Shown piece by piece: positions 1-8,891 of a stretch of 64,000 nucleotides of DNA. Under the pieces are notes generated by a model. That model was not told where the DNA came from, searched no databases, and saw only the letters and a list, made by a program, of their open reading frames with translations. Both the position numbers and the translations under genes were made by a program. How positions within the stretch are numbered: position 1 is the stretch's first letter; each line of letters begins with the position of its first letter. The DNA comes from Thalassotalea eurytherma. GTDB taxonomy: Bacteria > Pseudomonadota > Gammaproteobacteria > Enterobacterales > Alteromonadaceae. The DNA lies in assembly GCF_030161415.1 (NCBI RefSeq), contig NZ_BSSU01000001.1, positions 186,001 through 250,000 on the forward strand, read 5' to 3'.

Positions 1-317
1 GATAAACCAACTTGATCAAATAAACGCGCGCAGTAGCGAATATCTAATTCTGGCGCGATTGGAATAACAGGTTTAGTCATGACTTCGTAGATATTCACTC
101 GTTCAGGTGCTTTGTCTTTAGCGAGCACCTTTTTAGCGATATCAGACAAGAGCAAAATACCATAGGCATCGTGTTGATCGCGTTTATTGACGATAACCAC
201 ATCGCAATTGCTTTCTCGCATTGCATTAATTGCATCTTTTACTGTCGCAAGACCGTCTAACTTAATAAAGTTTTGGGTCATTACGTCTTTTGCTTTGATT
301 GAAACTTTGTTACTCAC
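1..317 (-). CDS. CBS-domain protein (partial, C-terminus beyond window edge)
   Basis: About 105 N-terminal residues are visible, read from a GTG at 317-315; the frame is open to base 1. It begins with a DVMTQNF stretch and carries a second VMTKPVIPI stretch, the repeated spacing typical of paired CBS (Bateman) modules, which bind adenosyl nucleotides and act as regulatory domains. The GTG overlaps the stop of the upstream P-II-like gene (314-316), so translation is probably coupled. It is the last visible gene of a four-gene operon with two DUF1538 membrane proteins and a P-II-like protein, which suggests it is a cytosolic sensor for that module. The true length and any additional domain cannot be seen. 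Confidence 0.8.
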   Translation of the reverse strand, partial: MSNKVSIKAKDVMTQNFIKLDGLATVKDAINAMRESNCDVVIVNKRDQHDAYGILLLSDIAKKVLAKDKAPERVNIYEVMTKPVIPIAPELDIRYCARLFDQVGL

Positions 318-664
318 AGCTCATTCTCCACCGTTGAGGTTAACTGACTAATTTGATGATTCACGCCAACGGCGTCTTCGACGTCTATTTGAAAGGCAAT
401 ACCTGTGCCCGGCTTTTCATCAAATTCACCGACCTTGGCAATGGTTTCTAAAATATGTCGACTCAAGTGTTCCTCAACGAGAAACAGCAAAACGTCACGT
501 TGTGTATCAAGTGATAAACCAAAAAACGTCTTAGGTTTTTCTAACCCTTCACCACGCGCATTATTAATAACCGTAGCACCGGTAGCACCAGCTTTTCTTG
601 CTGCATGCATCACTGTATCGGTATTGCTATCGTCCGTAAAAACGATGATCATTTTAAAATGCAT
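314..664 (-). CDS. P-II-like signalling protein
   Basis: 116 residues with the ferredoxin-like P-II layout: a first beta strand (KMIIVFTDD), a helix, then GATGATVINNARG, which resembles the P-II strand leading to the T-loop. The segment after it (EGLEKPKTFFGLSLDTQRD) is short and lacks the RGAEYxVDF stretch whose tyrosine is uridylylated in GlnB, so classic nitrogen-control modification is unlikely. ATG 664 has a GGAG 7 nt upstream. It lies between the DUF1538 genes and the CBS gene, overlapping the latter by four bases. P-II-like proteins next to transporters usually gate them by binding nucleotides; that role here is inferred from position only. Confidence 0.75.
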   Translation of the reverse strand: MHFKMIIVFTDDSNTDTVMHAARKAGATGATVINNARGEGLEKPKTFFGLSLDTQRDVLLFLVEEHLSRHILETIAKVGEFDEKPGTGIAFQIDVEDAVGVNHQISQLTSTVENEL

Positions 665-707
665 TCATTTTCTCCAATTAGCCTAACTTAGATAGGCATG
701 TGTTTGA

Positions 708-1496
708 TTAGTTTTGTTTTTTAGCTCGCCACTCTGAGAGCTGGGCGTAGGCCATAACAGAAATAATCGGAAATAAACTTGCAAAAGCAATTAAGCCAAA
801 GCCATCAATTAACGGGCTTCGCCCTGGAACCGTTTCAGCTAAACCAAGGCCTAATGCAGCAACTAAAGGTACCGTTACCGTCGATGTGGTAACACCACCG
901 GAGTCATAAGCCAGTGGGATAATCATTTTGGGCGCAAACATTGTTTGGATCACCACCACAATATAGCCAACAATGATGTACCAATGTATTGGGTCGCCTA
1001 CGACAATGCGGTAACAGCCAAGGGAAATACCAATCGCTACACCAATGGCCACTGAAATACGTAGCCCCCAAACGCCAATGGCACCACCTGATACATCATT
1101 CGCTTTAATCGCTACTGAAATTAAAGAAGGCTCTGCAATCGTCGTACTAAAGCCAATTAACAAGGCAAAAATATAGACCCAAAAATAGTCTTGCCAATGT
1201 AGTGCAATATTTTTTACCGCTTCGCTACTATCGACACCGGCAATAAATGCAGGATCTGTTAATTGTTGCGCCATTAATTTCCCTAGCGGGAATAACGCCC
1301 ACTCAAGCCCTATTAGAAATAAGGATAGTCCAACAATAACCCATGCAAAACCTGCTAACACCTTAGCTAAGTTTGGAATAGGCTTGCGGATAATGGCAAA
1401 TTGAAAACCAAATAATATCGCAGCAATTGGCAATACATCGGTAATTGTCGTTAACAGGGTACTAATAAATTCACTCAGCATATCGATAATTGTCAT
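708..1496 (-). CDS. DUF1538 membrane protein (second of pair)
   Basis: 262 residues, very hydrophobic, with about seven predicted membrane segments and the DUF1538 signature stretches: [32 protein letters not shown] and [20 protein letters not shown]. The upstream gene carries nearly the same strings, so the two are paralogous halves. DUF1538 proteins often occur as one chain of about 500 residues with two such halves; here the halves are separate genes with an ATGA overlap (1493-1496). Substrate unknown. The operon with P-II-like and CBS proteins suggests a regulated inner-membrane transporter or channel (inference). Confidence 0.85.
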   Translation of the reverse strand: MTIIDMLSEFISTLLTTITDVLPIAAILFGFQFAIIRKPIPNLAKVLAGFAWVIVGLSLFLIGLEWALFPLGKLMAQQLTDPAFIAGVDSSEAVKNIALHWQDYFWVYIFALLIGFSTTIAEPSLISVAIKANDVSGGAIGVWGLRISVAIGVAIGISLGCYRIVVGDPIHWYIIVGYIVVVIQTMFAPKMIIPLAYDSGGVTTSTVTVPLVAALGLGLAETVPGRSPLIDGFGLIAFASLFPIISVMAYAQLSEWRAKKQN

Positions 1497-2230
1497 AGCA
1501 TCACCATGCCGTACGCCATAACAAAAATCATTGGAGTGAGTGAAGCGAGCGCTATTAAACCAAACCCGTCTGTCATTGGGTTTCTACCAGAAATAGATGA
1601 GGCTAAACCGACACCTAATGCGGTAACTAGGGGGACTGTGATGGTTGAAGTTGTGACACCGCCCGAGTCGTATGCAATGCCTATGATTTCAATGGGGGCA
1701 AAAATGGTCATTACGACAACCATGATATAGCCACCGATAATGAGCCATTGAATAGGCCAACCTTTAATGATGCGCACAACACCGATTAAAATAGCTAACC
1801 CAACACTAAACGCTACGGTATATCGTAAGCCTGATGCATAGCCATTCATAGCTTCTTGAGTGGTGGCAATCATATTACCACTCGCGGCTACTTCAGCCGC
1901 TTCATCGGCGATGGCAATAAGTGCGGGCTCGGCAATGGTCGTACCAAACCCTAGCGAGAAGGCAAAAATCATCAGCCAAATGACACTGCCTTTTTTCGCA
2001 AAGGCGTGGGCCATGGTTTCGCCGATTGGAAACAAGCCTTGTTCTAGGCCATGGATAAAGAAGGTTAAACCAAGTAAAACAAAGACAACACCAATCAGCA
2101 CTTGGCCAACATTGGGTAAAGGTTCTTGGATTATAAATAATTGGAAAAACAAGATGACAAGCACGATCGGCGCTAAGTCGCGCATGCTATCTATCAAAAA
2201 CCTTCCTAATTTTTTGAATGTAGCTATCAA
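1493..2230 (-). CDS. DUF1538 membrane protein (first of pair)
   Basis: 245 residues with multiple membrane segments and the same DUF1538 strings as its neighbour ([52 protein letters not shown]). The longest frame starts with TTG at 2230, which gives an N-terminus ([23 protein letters not shown]) that lines up with the neighbour's. An internal ATG at 2185 would shorten it by 15 residues. The TTG has no clear Shine-Dalgarno sequence and its first two bases lie in the 3' arm of a perfect 19-bp inverted repeat. It is the first gene of the DUF1538-DUF1538-P-II-CBS operon. Function unknown beyond likely membrane transport. Confidence 0.82.
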   Translation of the reverse strand: MIATFKKLGRFLIDSMRDLAPIVLVILFFQLFIIQEPLPNVGQVLIGVVFVLLGLTFFIHGLEQGLFPIGETMAHAFAKKGSVIWLMIFAFSLGFGTTIAEPALIAIADEAAEVAASGNMIATTQEAMNGYASGLRYTVAFSVGLAILIGVVRIIKGWPIQWLIIGGYIMVVVMTIFAPIEIIGIAYDSGGVTTSTITVPLVTALGVGLASSISGRNPMTDGFGLIALASLTPMIFVMAYGMVML

Positions 2231-2280
2231 GATAATCTATACACTAAAAACTGATTTGTTATTAGTGTATAGATTATCTT
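2229..2280 (-). promoter_or_regulatory. Perfect 19-bp inverted repeat over the DUF1538 operon start
   Basis: Arms 2229-2247 and 2262-2280 are exact reverse complements (19/19) around a 14-nt spacer. In the transcript the 3' arm ends with the first two bases of the TTG start codon, so the RNA could fold into a long hairpin that hides the start. It could equally be a DNA operator. No U-tract follows, so it is not a canonical terminator for ubiB upstream. Confidence 0.7.
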
Positions 2281-2340
2281 AGAGAAAGAGTTTGATTTAT
2301 GACAAACAAATTATCAATATCGTAACAAATCAAACCATTC

Positions 2341-2365
2341 CCCAACGTTTTGTTAATGCGTTGGG
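2341..2365 (-). terminator. Weak hairpin downstream of ubiB
   Basis: CCCAACG (2341-2347) and CGTTGGG (2359-2365) form a 7-bp stem with an 11-nt loop, 26 bases after the ubiB stop. The following bases on the minus strand are only moderately T-rich, so termination is possible but not certain. Confidence 0.35.
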
Positions 2366-2390
2366 TTATGACAGTAAAAGGTGAGTAAGA

Positions 2391-4025
2391 CTATTTCTTT
2401 AGTGATTGGCGAAGGAAAATTGCGGCAGCAGCGAACAATACGCCACTAATAATCAAGTGAGTAGTGAACATCACGCCACTAGAGATTAAAAAACTACCGC
2501 CAATAATGCTTAAAATAATACGTTTTTGGCTTTGTTGACTTTGCTGATTGAGCTCTACCATTAAACGTTGTTGAGCTTGATGGTTTTCTTTACCGGCTTG
2601 CAAATAGTCGTAAACCAGATCAGGAATTTCAGGTAGCTTTTCATTCCAAAAGGGTAGGTTGTCTTTTACTTTTTTATAGACCGCTTTAACACCCATTTGC
2701 TCTTTAACCCAATCTTCTAAGAATGGTTTAGCAGTATCCCACAAGTCGAGCTCTGGATATAACTGACGGCCTAACCCTTCAATATAAAGTAACGTTTTTT
2801 GCAGCAATACAAGCTGAGGTTGTACTTCCATATTGAATCGTCTTGCGGTGTTAAACAGGCTAACAAGTACCTGACCAAAGGAAATTTCGGCCAACGGCTT
2901 GTTAAAGATTGGTTCACAGACCGTGCGAATAGCGAATTCAAACTCGTCGACATTTGTTGAACGCGGAACCCAACCTGAGTCAACGTGAAGTTGGGCAACT
3001 TTATAATAATCACGATTAAAAAACGCAACAAAGTTTTCAGCTAAGTAACGCTTATCTTCTTTGTTTAGTGTACCAACGATTCCGCAGTCAATAGCGATCC
3101 ATGTAGGGTCATCGGGATTAGTTGCGTTAACGAAAACATTACCAGGGTGCATATCTGCATGGAAAAAACTATCGCGAAAAACTTGCGTGAAAAACACTTG
3201 AACGCCACGCTCAGCAAGCAACTGCATATCAACATTATTTGCTTTTAGCTGCTCAACTTCGCCGACACCTATGCCATAAATACGCTCCATCACGAGTACG
3301 TTTTTATGACTAAACTCGCTATAAACTTCAGGTACATAGAGAATGCGGTCATAGTCATGACCTTGGCTAAAGTTACGCTTAAGCTGAATACCGTTAGCAG
3401 CCTCTCTTAGTAAATCAAGTTCATCTAAAATGGTTTTTCGATATTCATTCACGACTTCTTTCGGGCGAAGACGCTTACCGTCGGATAACCATTTAGCAAC
3501 AAACCCAGCAAAGTACGCCATGACTTCTATATCGGCATGTATAACTGACTCAATATCAGGGCGTAGCACCTTAATCACGATTTCTTTTTCAACACCTTCG
3601 TGTAGCAAAGTTGCCGTATGCACTTGCGCGATAGAAGCCGAGGCCAGTGGTGTTAACTCAAAGTTGCTGATACTGGTATTGAAGGTCTCTTCACCGATAG
3701 CGTCAATGATGATTTGTTTCGCCGTTTCACCATCAAAAGGTGATACTTGATCTTGTAGCAGCGCTAGCTCATTGGCAAAGTCGTCAGGTAGTAAATCTCG
3801 ACGCGTCGATAACATCTGACCAAACTTAATAAATACAGGGCCTAATGATTCAATAGCTAAACGAAAGCGAACCGCTTTGGGCTTGTCTTTATGCTTGTTA
3901 CGCAACCAAAATAATGCGCTTTTTCCTAGCTTTACGTACCAAGGTAGTAAATGTTTAGGGACAAGCTCGTCTAAGCCATATTCTAAAAAGGTTTTGACGA
4001 TTTGATGTAAACGTTTACTTTTCAC
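2391..4025 (-). CDS. ubiB: UbiB, atypical kinase-like protein of ubiquinone biosynthesis
   Basis: 544 residues, the usual UbiB/COQ8 length. Visible motifs are the KxGQ motif (KFGQ, residues 67-70), the alanine-rich nucleotide loop ending in ASIAQVH (about 130-136), the catalytic-loop equivalent HADMHPGNV (289-297) and the DFG equivalent DCGIVG (313-318). Two C-terminal membrane segments lie at about 503-540. UbiB is an ATPase/kinase-like factor needed for ubiquinone synthesis and is thought to extract lipid intermediates at the inner membrane. It is the last gene of ubiE-ubiJ-ubiB, 8 bases after ubiJ, the standard gammaproteobacterial order. Confidence 0.97.
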   Translation of the reverse strand: MKSKRLHQIVKTFLEYGLDELVPKHLLPWYVKLGKSALFWLRNKHKDKPKAVRFRLAIESLGPVFIKFGQMLSTRRDLLPDDFANELALLQDQVSPFDGETAKQIIIDAIGEETFNTSISNFELTPLASASIAQVHTATLLHEGVEKEIVIKVLRPDIESVIHADIEVMAYFAGFVAKWLSDGKRLRPKEVVNEYRKTILDELDLLREAANGIQLKRNFSQGHDYDRILYVPEVYSEFSHKNVLVMERIYGIGVGEVEQLKANNVDMQLLAERGVQVFFTQVFRDSFFHADMHPGNVFVNATNPDDPTWIAIDCGIVGTLNKEDKRYLAENFVAFFNRDYYKVAQLHVDSGWVPRSTNVDEFEFAIRTVCEPIFNKPLAEISFGQVLVSLFNTARRFNMEVQPQLVLLQKTLLYIEGLGRQLYPELDLWDTAKPFLEDWVKEQMGVKAVYKKVKDNLPFWNEKLPEIPDLVYDYLQAGKENHQAQQRLMVELNQQSQQSQKRIILSIIGGSFLISSGVMFTTHLIISGVLFAAAAIFLRQSLKK

Positions 4026-4033
4026 TAGGCTAC

Positions 4034-4666
4034 TTACTCTTTGGTGAAATTAATTTGTTGGTCGAGTTTGGTTAACCGTTGCATTAACCCATTTACGCGT
4101 TGGCTTACTTGATTAACATCGTTTTTAAAATGTTGAATTTCAACATTATTGACAGCGAGCTTCTTTTCATAAACCAGCCATTGGCTAAAGTCTTCAGAAA
4201 TTTGTTGTTTGGCAAAGTCCGCTTTTTCTTGCACAAAACCAAACGCTTGGCTTAAACGATATGTGGCGACATCGCCAATATGCTTTGCTATTTCAGACTG
4301 CCAGTCGATAGTAAGCTGTTCAAAAACCTGAGCAAATTGTTGAGCAGTTTTTAAGTCGCCCTGAATATCGAGTTTTTCTTGCTTGATAAGTTCTGTTAAT
4401 TGCTGAGATTGTTTTAGCTCGGCGAGTGTTTTTAAGCTTGTAGAAATTGTACAGTCACTTTCTACATCATCAGTTAACACATAAGCAGTTGATTGACTAA
4501 AACCTATCGTAATAGGAACGCCAATCTCATCAATATGAATCTTTAGGTGCTTACCTGCTAGCTGCTCAATCGGTACACGCGTATTGATGTTTTTAGCTAA
4601 TGCTTGGTTGATTGCAGCTTCAATAGCACCGCCAAGCATTTGGGTAGGCAAGAGCCAATTCATCAT
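4034..4666 (-). CDS. ubiJ: UbiJ, SCP2-domain ubiquinone biosynthesis accessory factor
   Basis: 210 residues. The N-terminal two thirds fit an SCP2-type lipid-binding fold ([19 protein letters not shown]... [14 protein letters not shown]...[17 protein letters not shown]), and the C-terminus is a helical tail ending in [13 protein letters not shown]. UbiJ is an accessory lipid-binding subunit of the soluble Ubi complex. Its ATG shares one base with the ubiE stop (4666), implying translational coupling. Position between ubiE and ubiB settles the assignment; sequence conservation alone would be modest. Confidence 0.93.
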   Translation of the reverse strand: MMNWLLPTQMLGGAIEAAINQALAKNINTRVPIEQLAGKHLKIHIDEIGVPITIGFSQSTAYVLTDDVESDCTISTSLKTLAELKQSQQLTELIKQEKLDIQGDLKTAQQFAQVFEQLTIDWQSEIAKHIGDVATYRLSQAFGFVQEKADFAKQQISEDFSQWLVYEKKLAVNNVEIQHFKNDVNQVSQRVNGLMQRLTKLDQQINFTKE

Positions 4667-5436
4667 TAGAATTTGTACCCTTTGTGCAATGCGACAATAC
4701 CACCGGTTAAGTTTTTATAGGTGGTTTGTTCAAAGCCCGCTGATTTCATCATGTTTTCAAGGGTATCTTGATCTGGATGCATACGAATTGACTCAGCTAA
4801 ATACTGATAACTTTCACCATCTTTAGCAACTAATTCACCCATTTTAGGCAAAATATTGAAAGAGTAAAAATCGTAGGCTTTATTAAGTATTTCATGTTCT
4901 GGCTTAGAAAACTCAAGCACCAGTAGTCGACCACCTGGCTTTAACACGCGGTACATAGAGCGCAGTGCTTTATCTTTATCAGTGACGTTACGTAGACCAA
5001 ATGCAATGGTGATAATATCAAATGTGTTGTCTTCAAATGGCAAGAATTCAGCGTTTGCTTGCACGTATTCAATATTTTGAACAAGGCCTCTATCGCGCAA
5101 TTTATCGCGTCCAACATTAAGCATCGAGCTATTAATGTCAGCTAAAATAATCTGGCCGTCTTTTCCAACAATTTGTGAAAATTTTGCGGTTAAATCACCA
5201 GTACCACCAGCAAGGTCAAGCACTTTATTGCCAGGGCGTACACCAGAAGCATCAATGGTAAAACGCTTCCATAATCGGTGAATACCAAAAGACATCAAAT
5301 CATTCATCACATCGTATTGCGCAGCAACAGAGTGAAACACGTCTGCCACCATCGATGCTTTGTTTTCAGCTTCTACGGTTTTATAACCAAAATGTGTGGT
5401 GTTATCGTTTTGACTTGATTGATCGTTAGATGCCAT
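4666..5436 (-). CDS. ubiE: UbiE, C-methyltransferase of ubiquinone and menaquinone synthesis
   Basis: 256 residues. SAM-binding motif I is [12 protein letters not shown], followed by [10 protein letters not shown], and the UbiE-typical [24 protein letters not shown] and [19 protein letters not shown] stretches are present. It methylates the quinol ring carbon using SAM in ubiquinone (and demethylmenaquinone) synthesis. It is the first gene of the ubiE-ubiJ-ubiB operon. The 69-bp gap to the recG stop upstream would hold its promoter if it is not read through. Confidence 0.97.
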   Translation of the reverse strand: MASNDQSSQNDNTTHFGYKTVEAENKASMVADVFHSVAAQYDVMNDLMSFGIHRLWKRFTIDASGVRPGNKVLDLAGGTGDLTAKFSQIVGKDGQIILADINSSMLNVGRDKLRDRGLVQNIEYVQANAEFLPFEDNTFDIITIAFGLRNVTDKDKALRSMYRVLKPGGRLLVLEFSKPEHEILNKAYDFYSFNILPKMGELVAKDGESYQYLAESIRMHPDQDTLENMMKSAGFEQTTYKNLTGGIVALHKGYKF

Positions 5437-5505
5437 GTGATTGCTCTACTTAAAAATTATCGCTCTAGTTTACTGTATGCGTCGCGTGACAACAATTGTT
5501 CTGTA

Positions 5506-7608
5506 TCAAGCGTTTGAATATTTTTCTCGATTGCCTAACCAGCGCTCAATAAGCGCGTTGGCTTGTTCAGGGTATTTTTTCCAGATTAAGTAGGCGTGTT
5601 GCTGCACTTCTGGAATGATTTGCGCGTCACGCACTAAATCAGCAATTTTTAAATCGGCTAAACCTGTTTGTTTCGTCCCTAAAAGCTCTCCAGGGCCACG
5701 AATTTCTAAGTCTTTTTGCGCGATGACAAAGCCATCATTGCTATCACGTAACACACCTAAACGTTTAATCGCTGTTTTAGATAGTGGATTTTTATACATC
5801 AACACACAATGAGAGGCGACAGCGCCTCGGCCTACACGTCCGCGTAATTGATGCAGTTGAGCTAAGCCTAAGCGTTCAGGATTTTCAATCACCATAATAC
5901 TCGCATTTGGCACGTTTACACCAACTTCAATGACGGTGGTAGCCACTAATAAATGCAAATCTCCAGACTTAAACGCTTCCATTACTTGCTGCTTTTCTGC
6001 CGGCTTCATTCGTCCGTGCACCAGCCCAATATGAAGCTCCGGTAATTGGCTTGCTAAATAATTTGCCGTATCTTCCGCCGCTTGGCATTGCAATACTTCC
6101 GATTCTTCAATAAGCGTACATACCCAATACGCTTGTCGATTATCTTTAGTGCAACCTTCTCTAATGCGCTCTATGACCTGATCACGACGCTCATCGGGCA
6201 AGGCTACCGTTTGAATAGGTGTACGTCCCGGCGGCAGCTCATCGATCACTGATGTGTCTAAATCTGCATATGCCGTCATCGCTAACGTACGCGGGATCGG
6301 CGTCGCTGTCATGATTAACTGATGTGGATATTTATTATCAAAAGCGCCTTTTTCTCGAAGAGATAAGCGTTGGTGAACACCAAACCTATGCTGTTCGTCG
6401 ATGATGATCAGCGTTAACTTGTGGAAGTTCACTTGGTCTTGAAATAGCGCATGCGTGCCAACAGCGAGTTGAATTTCTCCAGAGGCTATTTTCTCTAATG
6501 CTTCGCGGCGCGCTTTTGCTTTGGTTTTACCCGCTAGCCAGCCAACGCTAATACCCAAAGGTTCAAACCACTCTTTAAAATTGATGGCATGCTGCTCGGC
6601 CAATATTTCAGTGGGTGCCATTAAAGCAACTTGATAGCCCTGACTAATCGCAGTTATCGCTGCCAAAGCCGCCACTAAGGTTTTACCTGAACCAACGTCA
6701 CCTTGCACTAAACGCATCATCGGTGTGTCTTTCGATAAATCGTTACGAATTTCTTCAACAACACGTGTTTGTGCGTTGGTTGGTGAAAACGGCAAACTAG
6801 CTAAAAATTGACTATCAAGCTTATCATCAACTTGCAGTGTAACGGCGAAGTGTTTTTCAGTAGACTCGCGCAGTTTAAGCATACTCAAATTATGAGCAAG
6901 TAACTCTTCTTTGATCAGTCGCAATTGTGCAGGGTGTTTGCCTTCTTCGAAAGCAATCGTTGATGCGTCTGGTGGCGGCCGATGAATAATTGCCAGTGCT
7001 TGCGCTAACGTGTAAGGCTCATTTAAATATTCCTCCGGCAACAACTCTTGAACGTGACCACGCTCTAGTCTAATCAATGCTTGTTCTGTCAGGTTTCGTA
7101 GGGTGATTTGCCTAAGGCCATCAGTGGTTGGGTAAACCGGCGTTAACGTTTCTTCTACTGGGGTAAGCTCTTGATCTTTATCTAAGGTTTTATACTCAGG
7201 GTGAACAATTTGAAAACCTTGAGGCCCGCGCTGTATTTCACCATAACAACGAATTTCAGTGCCGATACTTAAGTGATTTTTTTGAGCGGCGCTAAAGTGA
7301 AAAAAGCGCAGAGTAACATTGCCAGTGCCGTCGTTAATGGTAACGACCATCATACGACGTCGACCTTGAACCACCTGATTATTTGTTACTTCGCCAATGA
7401 TGTTAGTAAAAACACCAGGCAATAAATCGCGAATTGCTGTAATACGGGTGCGATCTTCATAACGGTTGGGTAGATGAAAGAGTAAGTCTTGTACCGACAC
7501 CAAACCTATTTTAGCTAGCTTTTCGGCCATGCTTGGGCCAACCCCCTTAAACGAAGAGAGTGAAATAGCTGATAAGTTTGTTAATCCTTCCTTGACTTGC
7601 CCTGTCAT
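5506..7608 (-). CDS. recG: RecG, ATP-dependent branched-DNA helicase
   Basis: 700 residues, full length. The N-terminal wedge/OB domain carries FKGVGPSMAEKLAKIG (about 20-35) and YEDRTRI; Walker A GDVGSGKT is at 303-310, DEQH at 404-407, TATPIPRTLAMT follows, and the helicase C domain has the RecG-type LHQLRGRVGRG and NDGFVIAQKDLEIRGPGELLGTKQ. It remodels stalled replication forks and Holliday junctions. It is the last gene of rpoZ-spoT-ridA-trmH-recG, 24 bases after trmH, as in the enterobacterial spoT-trmH-recG order. No strong Shine-Dalgarno precedes ATG 7608. Confidence 0.98.
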   Translation of the reverse strand: MTGQVKEGLTNLSAISLSSFKGVGPSMAEKLAKIGLVSVQDLLFHLPNRYEDRTRITAIRDLLPGVFTNIIGEVTNNQVVQGRRRMMVVTINDGTGNVTLRFFHFSAAQKNHLSIGTEIRCYGEIQRGPQGFQIVHPEYKTLDKDQELTPVEETLTPVYPTTDGLRQITLRNLTEQALIRLERGHVQELLPEEYLNEPYTLAQALAIIHRPPPDASTIAFEEGKHPAQLRLIKEELLAHNLSMLKLRESTEKHFAVTLQVDDKLDSQFLASLPFSPTNAQTRVVEEIRNDLSKDTPMMRLVQGDVGSGKTLVAALAAITAISQGYQVALMAPTEILAEQHAINFKEWFEPLGISVGWLAGKTKAKARREALEKIASGEIQLAVGTHALFQDQVNFHKLTLIIIDEQHRFGVHQRLSLREKGAFDNKYPHQLIMTATPIPRTLAMTAYADLDTSVIDELPPGRTPIQTVALPDERRDQVIERIREGCTKDNRQAYWVCTLIEESEVLQCQAAEDTANYLASQLPELHIGLVHGRMKPAEKQQVMEAFKSGDLHLLVATTVIEVGVNVPNASIMVIENPERLGLAQLHQLRGRVGRGAVASHCVLMYKNPLSKTAIKRLGVLRDSNDGFVIAQKDLEIRGPGELLGTKQTGLADLKIADLVRDAQIIPEVQQHAYLIWKKYPEQANALIERWLGNREKYSNA

Positions 7609-7632
7609 ATATTAGCGTTGCACCTGAATCGA

Positions 7633-8355
7633 TTAGTCGTCGATATCTTGCCAGTTTTCCTGACTCATTTGCATTTTATTCCACCAATCTTTTGATGCGA
7701 TGATTTCACCTTCTTCATCAATATGTGGGTAAGGTAGGCCTTTCGTTTTACACACTTTTGCAAAAATTGGGTGACCCCCTTCAAACAACATACGTTGGCG
7801 AACTTCTTCATCGATAGTAGGTTTACCATACATACCAGCTGCTTCGCGTTGACGCTGTGCTTCATAAAGCACAACAGCGTTGGCAACTGAAACGTTCAGT
7901 GATTGCACCATGCCAATCATTGGAATAATGATATCTTGATCCGCCAGTTCAAGTGCTTCTTTAGAAGCGCCAAATTTTTCCTGGCCTAAGATGATGGCTG
8001 TTGGTTTGGTGTAATCAATTTCTCTAAAGTCGACAGCTTTTTCAGATAAGTTGGTAACAAGCACTTGCATGTTCTTTTCTTTTAACACGCTAATAGCTTC
8101 TTTAGTTGACGTGTAGTTGTGCACGTCTACCCAGTTTTGGCTACCTGTCGCAATACCCCCTGAAACGCGCATTTGTTCGTTTTTCCAAACCGCATGCACT
8201 TCACTAACACCAATAGCATCACACGTTCGTACAACGGCGGCTAGGTTGTGGGCTTTATGCACGCCTTCCATACAAACGGTTAAGTCTGGTTGACGGTTGT
8301 TGAGCATGCTGAGGATTCGTTGGTGTCTTTCTGGTGTCATGTTTTCTACTTTCAT
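7633..8355 (-). CDS. trmH: TrmH, tRNA (Gm18) 2'-O-methyltransferase
   Basis: 240 residues. SPOUT-fold signatures are visible: VHKAHNLAAVVRTCDAIG near the N-terminus, ILGQEKFGAS in the middle and IPMIGMVQSLNVSVANAVVL, the knotted SAM site. The RQPDLTVCMEGVHK stretch is typical of gammaproteobacterial TrmH. It methylates the 2'-hydroxyl of G18 in tRNA. The start could be ATG 8355 or ATG 8340 (MTPERHQ), which better matches relatives; neither has a clear Shine-Dalgarno. It lies between ridA and recG. Confidence 0.95.
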   Translation of the reverse strand: MKVENMTPERHQRILSMLNNRQPDLTVCMEGVHKAHNLAAVVRTCDAIGVSEVHAVWKNEQMRVSGGIATGSQNWVDVHNYTSTKEAISVLKEKNMQVLVTNLSEKAVDFREIDYTKPTAIILGQEKFGASKEALELADQDIIIPMIGMVQSLNVSVANAVVLYEAQRQREAAGMYGKPTIDEEVRQRMLFEGGHPIFAKVCKTKGLPYPHIDEEGEIIASKDWWNKMQMSQENWQDIDD

Positions 8356-8495
8356 TGCTCGTCGAAATCATCACAGGTGCATTGATGATTTTCTTCGTCA
8401 ATGCACTTTGTATGATTCTACACGGCAATAAAAAGCCTATATAAAGTCTTAATATGCGTAATTTTATGCTGAAATTTGAGTAATTGGTATTGGAA

Positions 8496-8885
8496 TTATG
8501 AAACGTTTGGTAATTCCATTACACCGTCAATTTCAATATCTACGCCTTTTGGTAGCTGTGAAACACCAATAGCAGCGCGTGCCGGATACGGTTCGGTGAA
8601 GTATTGGCTCATAACGTCATTCACAGTGGCAAAGTTTGATAAATCAGTCATGAAAATATTCACTTTCACCATGTCATTGATTTCGCCCCCTGCAGCTTCA
8701 CAGACAGCAACTAGGTTCTTAAATACTTGATGTGTTTGAGCTTCAAAGGTGTCACCTACCACTTCCATCGATTGAGGATCTAATGGAATTTGGCCTGATA
8801 AATAAACGGTATTATTTACTTTTACCGCTTGGCTGTAGGTACCAATTGCGCTTGGTGCGTTTTCTGTTGAGATAATTGTTTTCAT
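8496..8885 (-). CDS. ridA: RidA, reactive enamine/imine deaminase
   Basis: 129 residues, the normal size of the RidA/YjgF/UK114 family. It has the N-terminal APSAIGTYSQAV and SGQIPLDP stretches and the active-site region YPARAAIGVSQLPKGVDIEID, whose arginine binds the substrate carboxylate. It hydrolyses reactive 2-aminoacrylate-type enamines to 2-oxo acids, protecting PLP enzymes. It starts 6 bases after the spoT stop, within the spoT-trmH-recG run. E. coli lacks a rid gene at this place, but many other gammaproteobacteria have one. Confidence 0.95.
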   Translation of the reverse strand: MKTIISTENAPSAIGTYSQAVKVNNTVYLSGQIPLDPQSMEVVGDTFEAQTHQVFKNLVAVCEAAGGEINDMVKVNIFMTDLSNFATVNDVMSQYFTEPYPARAAIGVSQLPKGVDIEIDGVMELPNVS

Positions 8886-8891
8886 TAGGTT

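Noticed and set aside
405-686. Plus-strand open frame opposite the P-II-like gene
   Set aside because: It mirrors the coding frame of the minus-strand gene, lacks a ribosome site and shows no family resemblance. The same reasoning removed other antisense frames, for example 1860-2282, 28298-28555 and 33457-33870.
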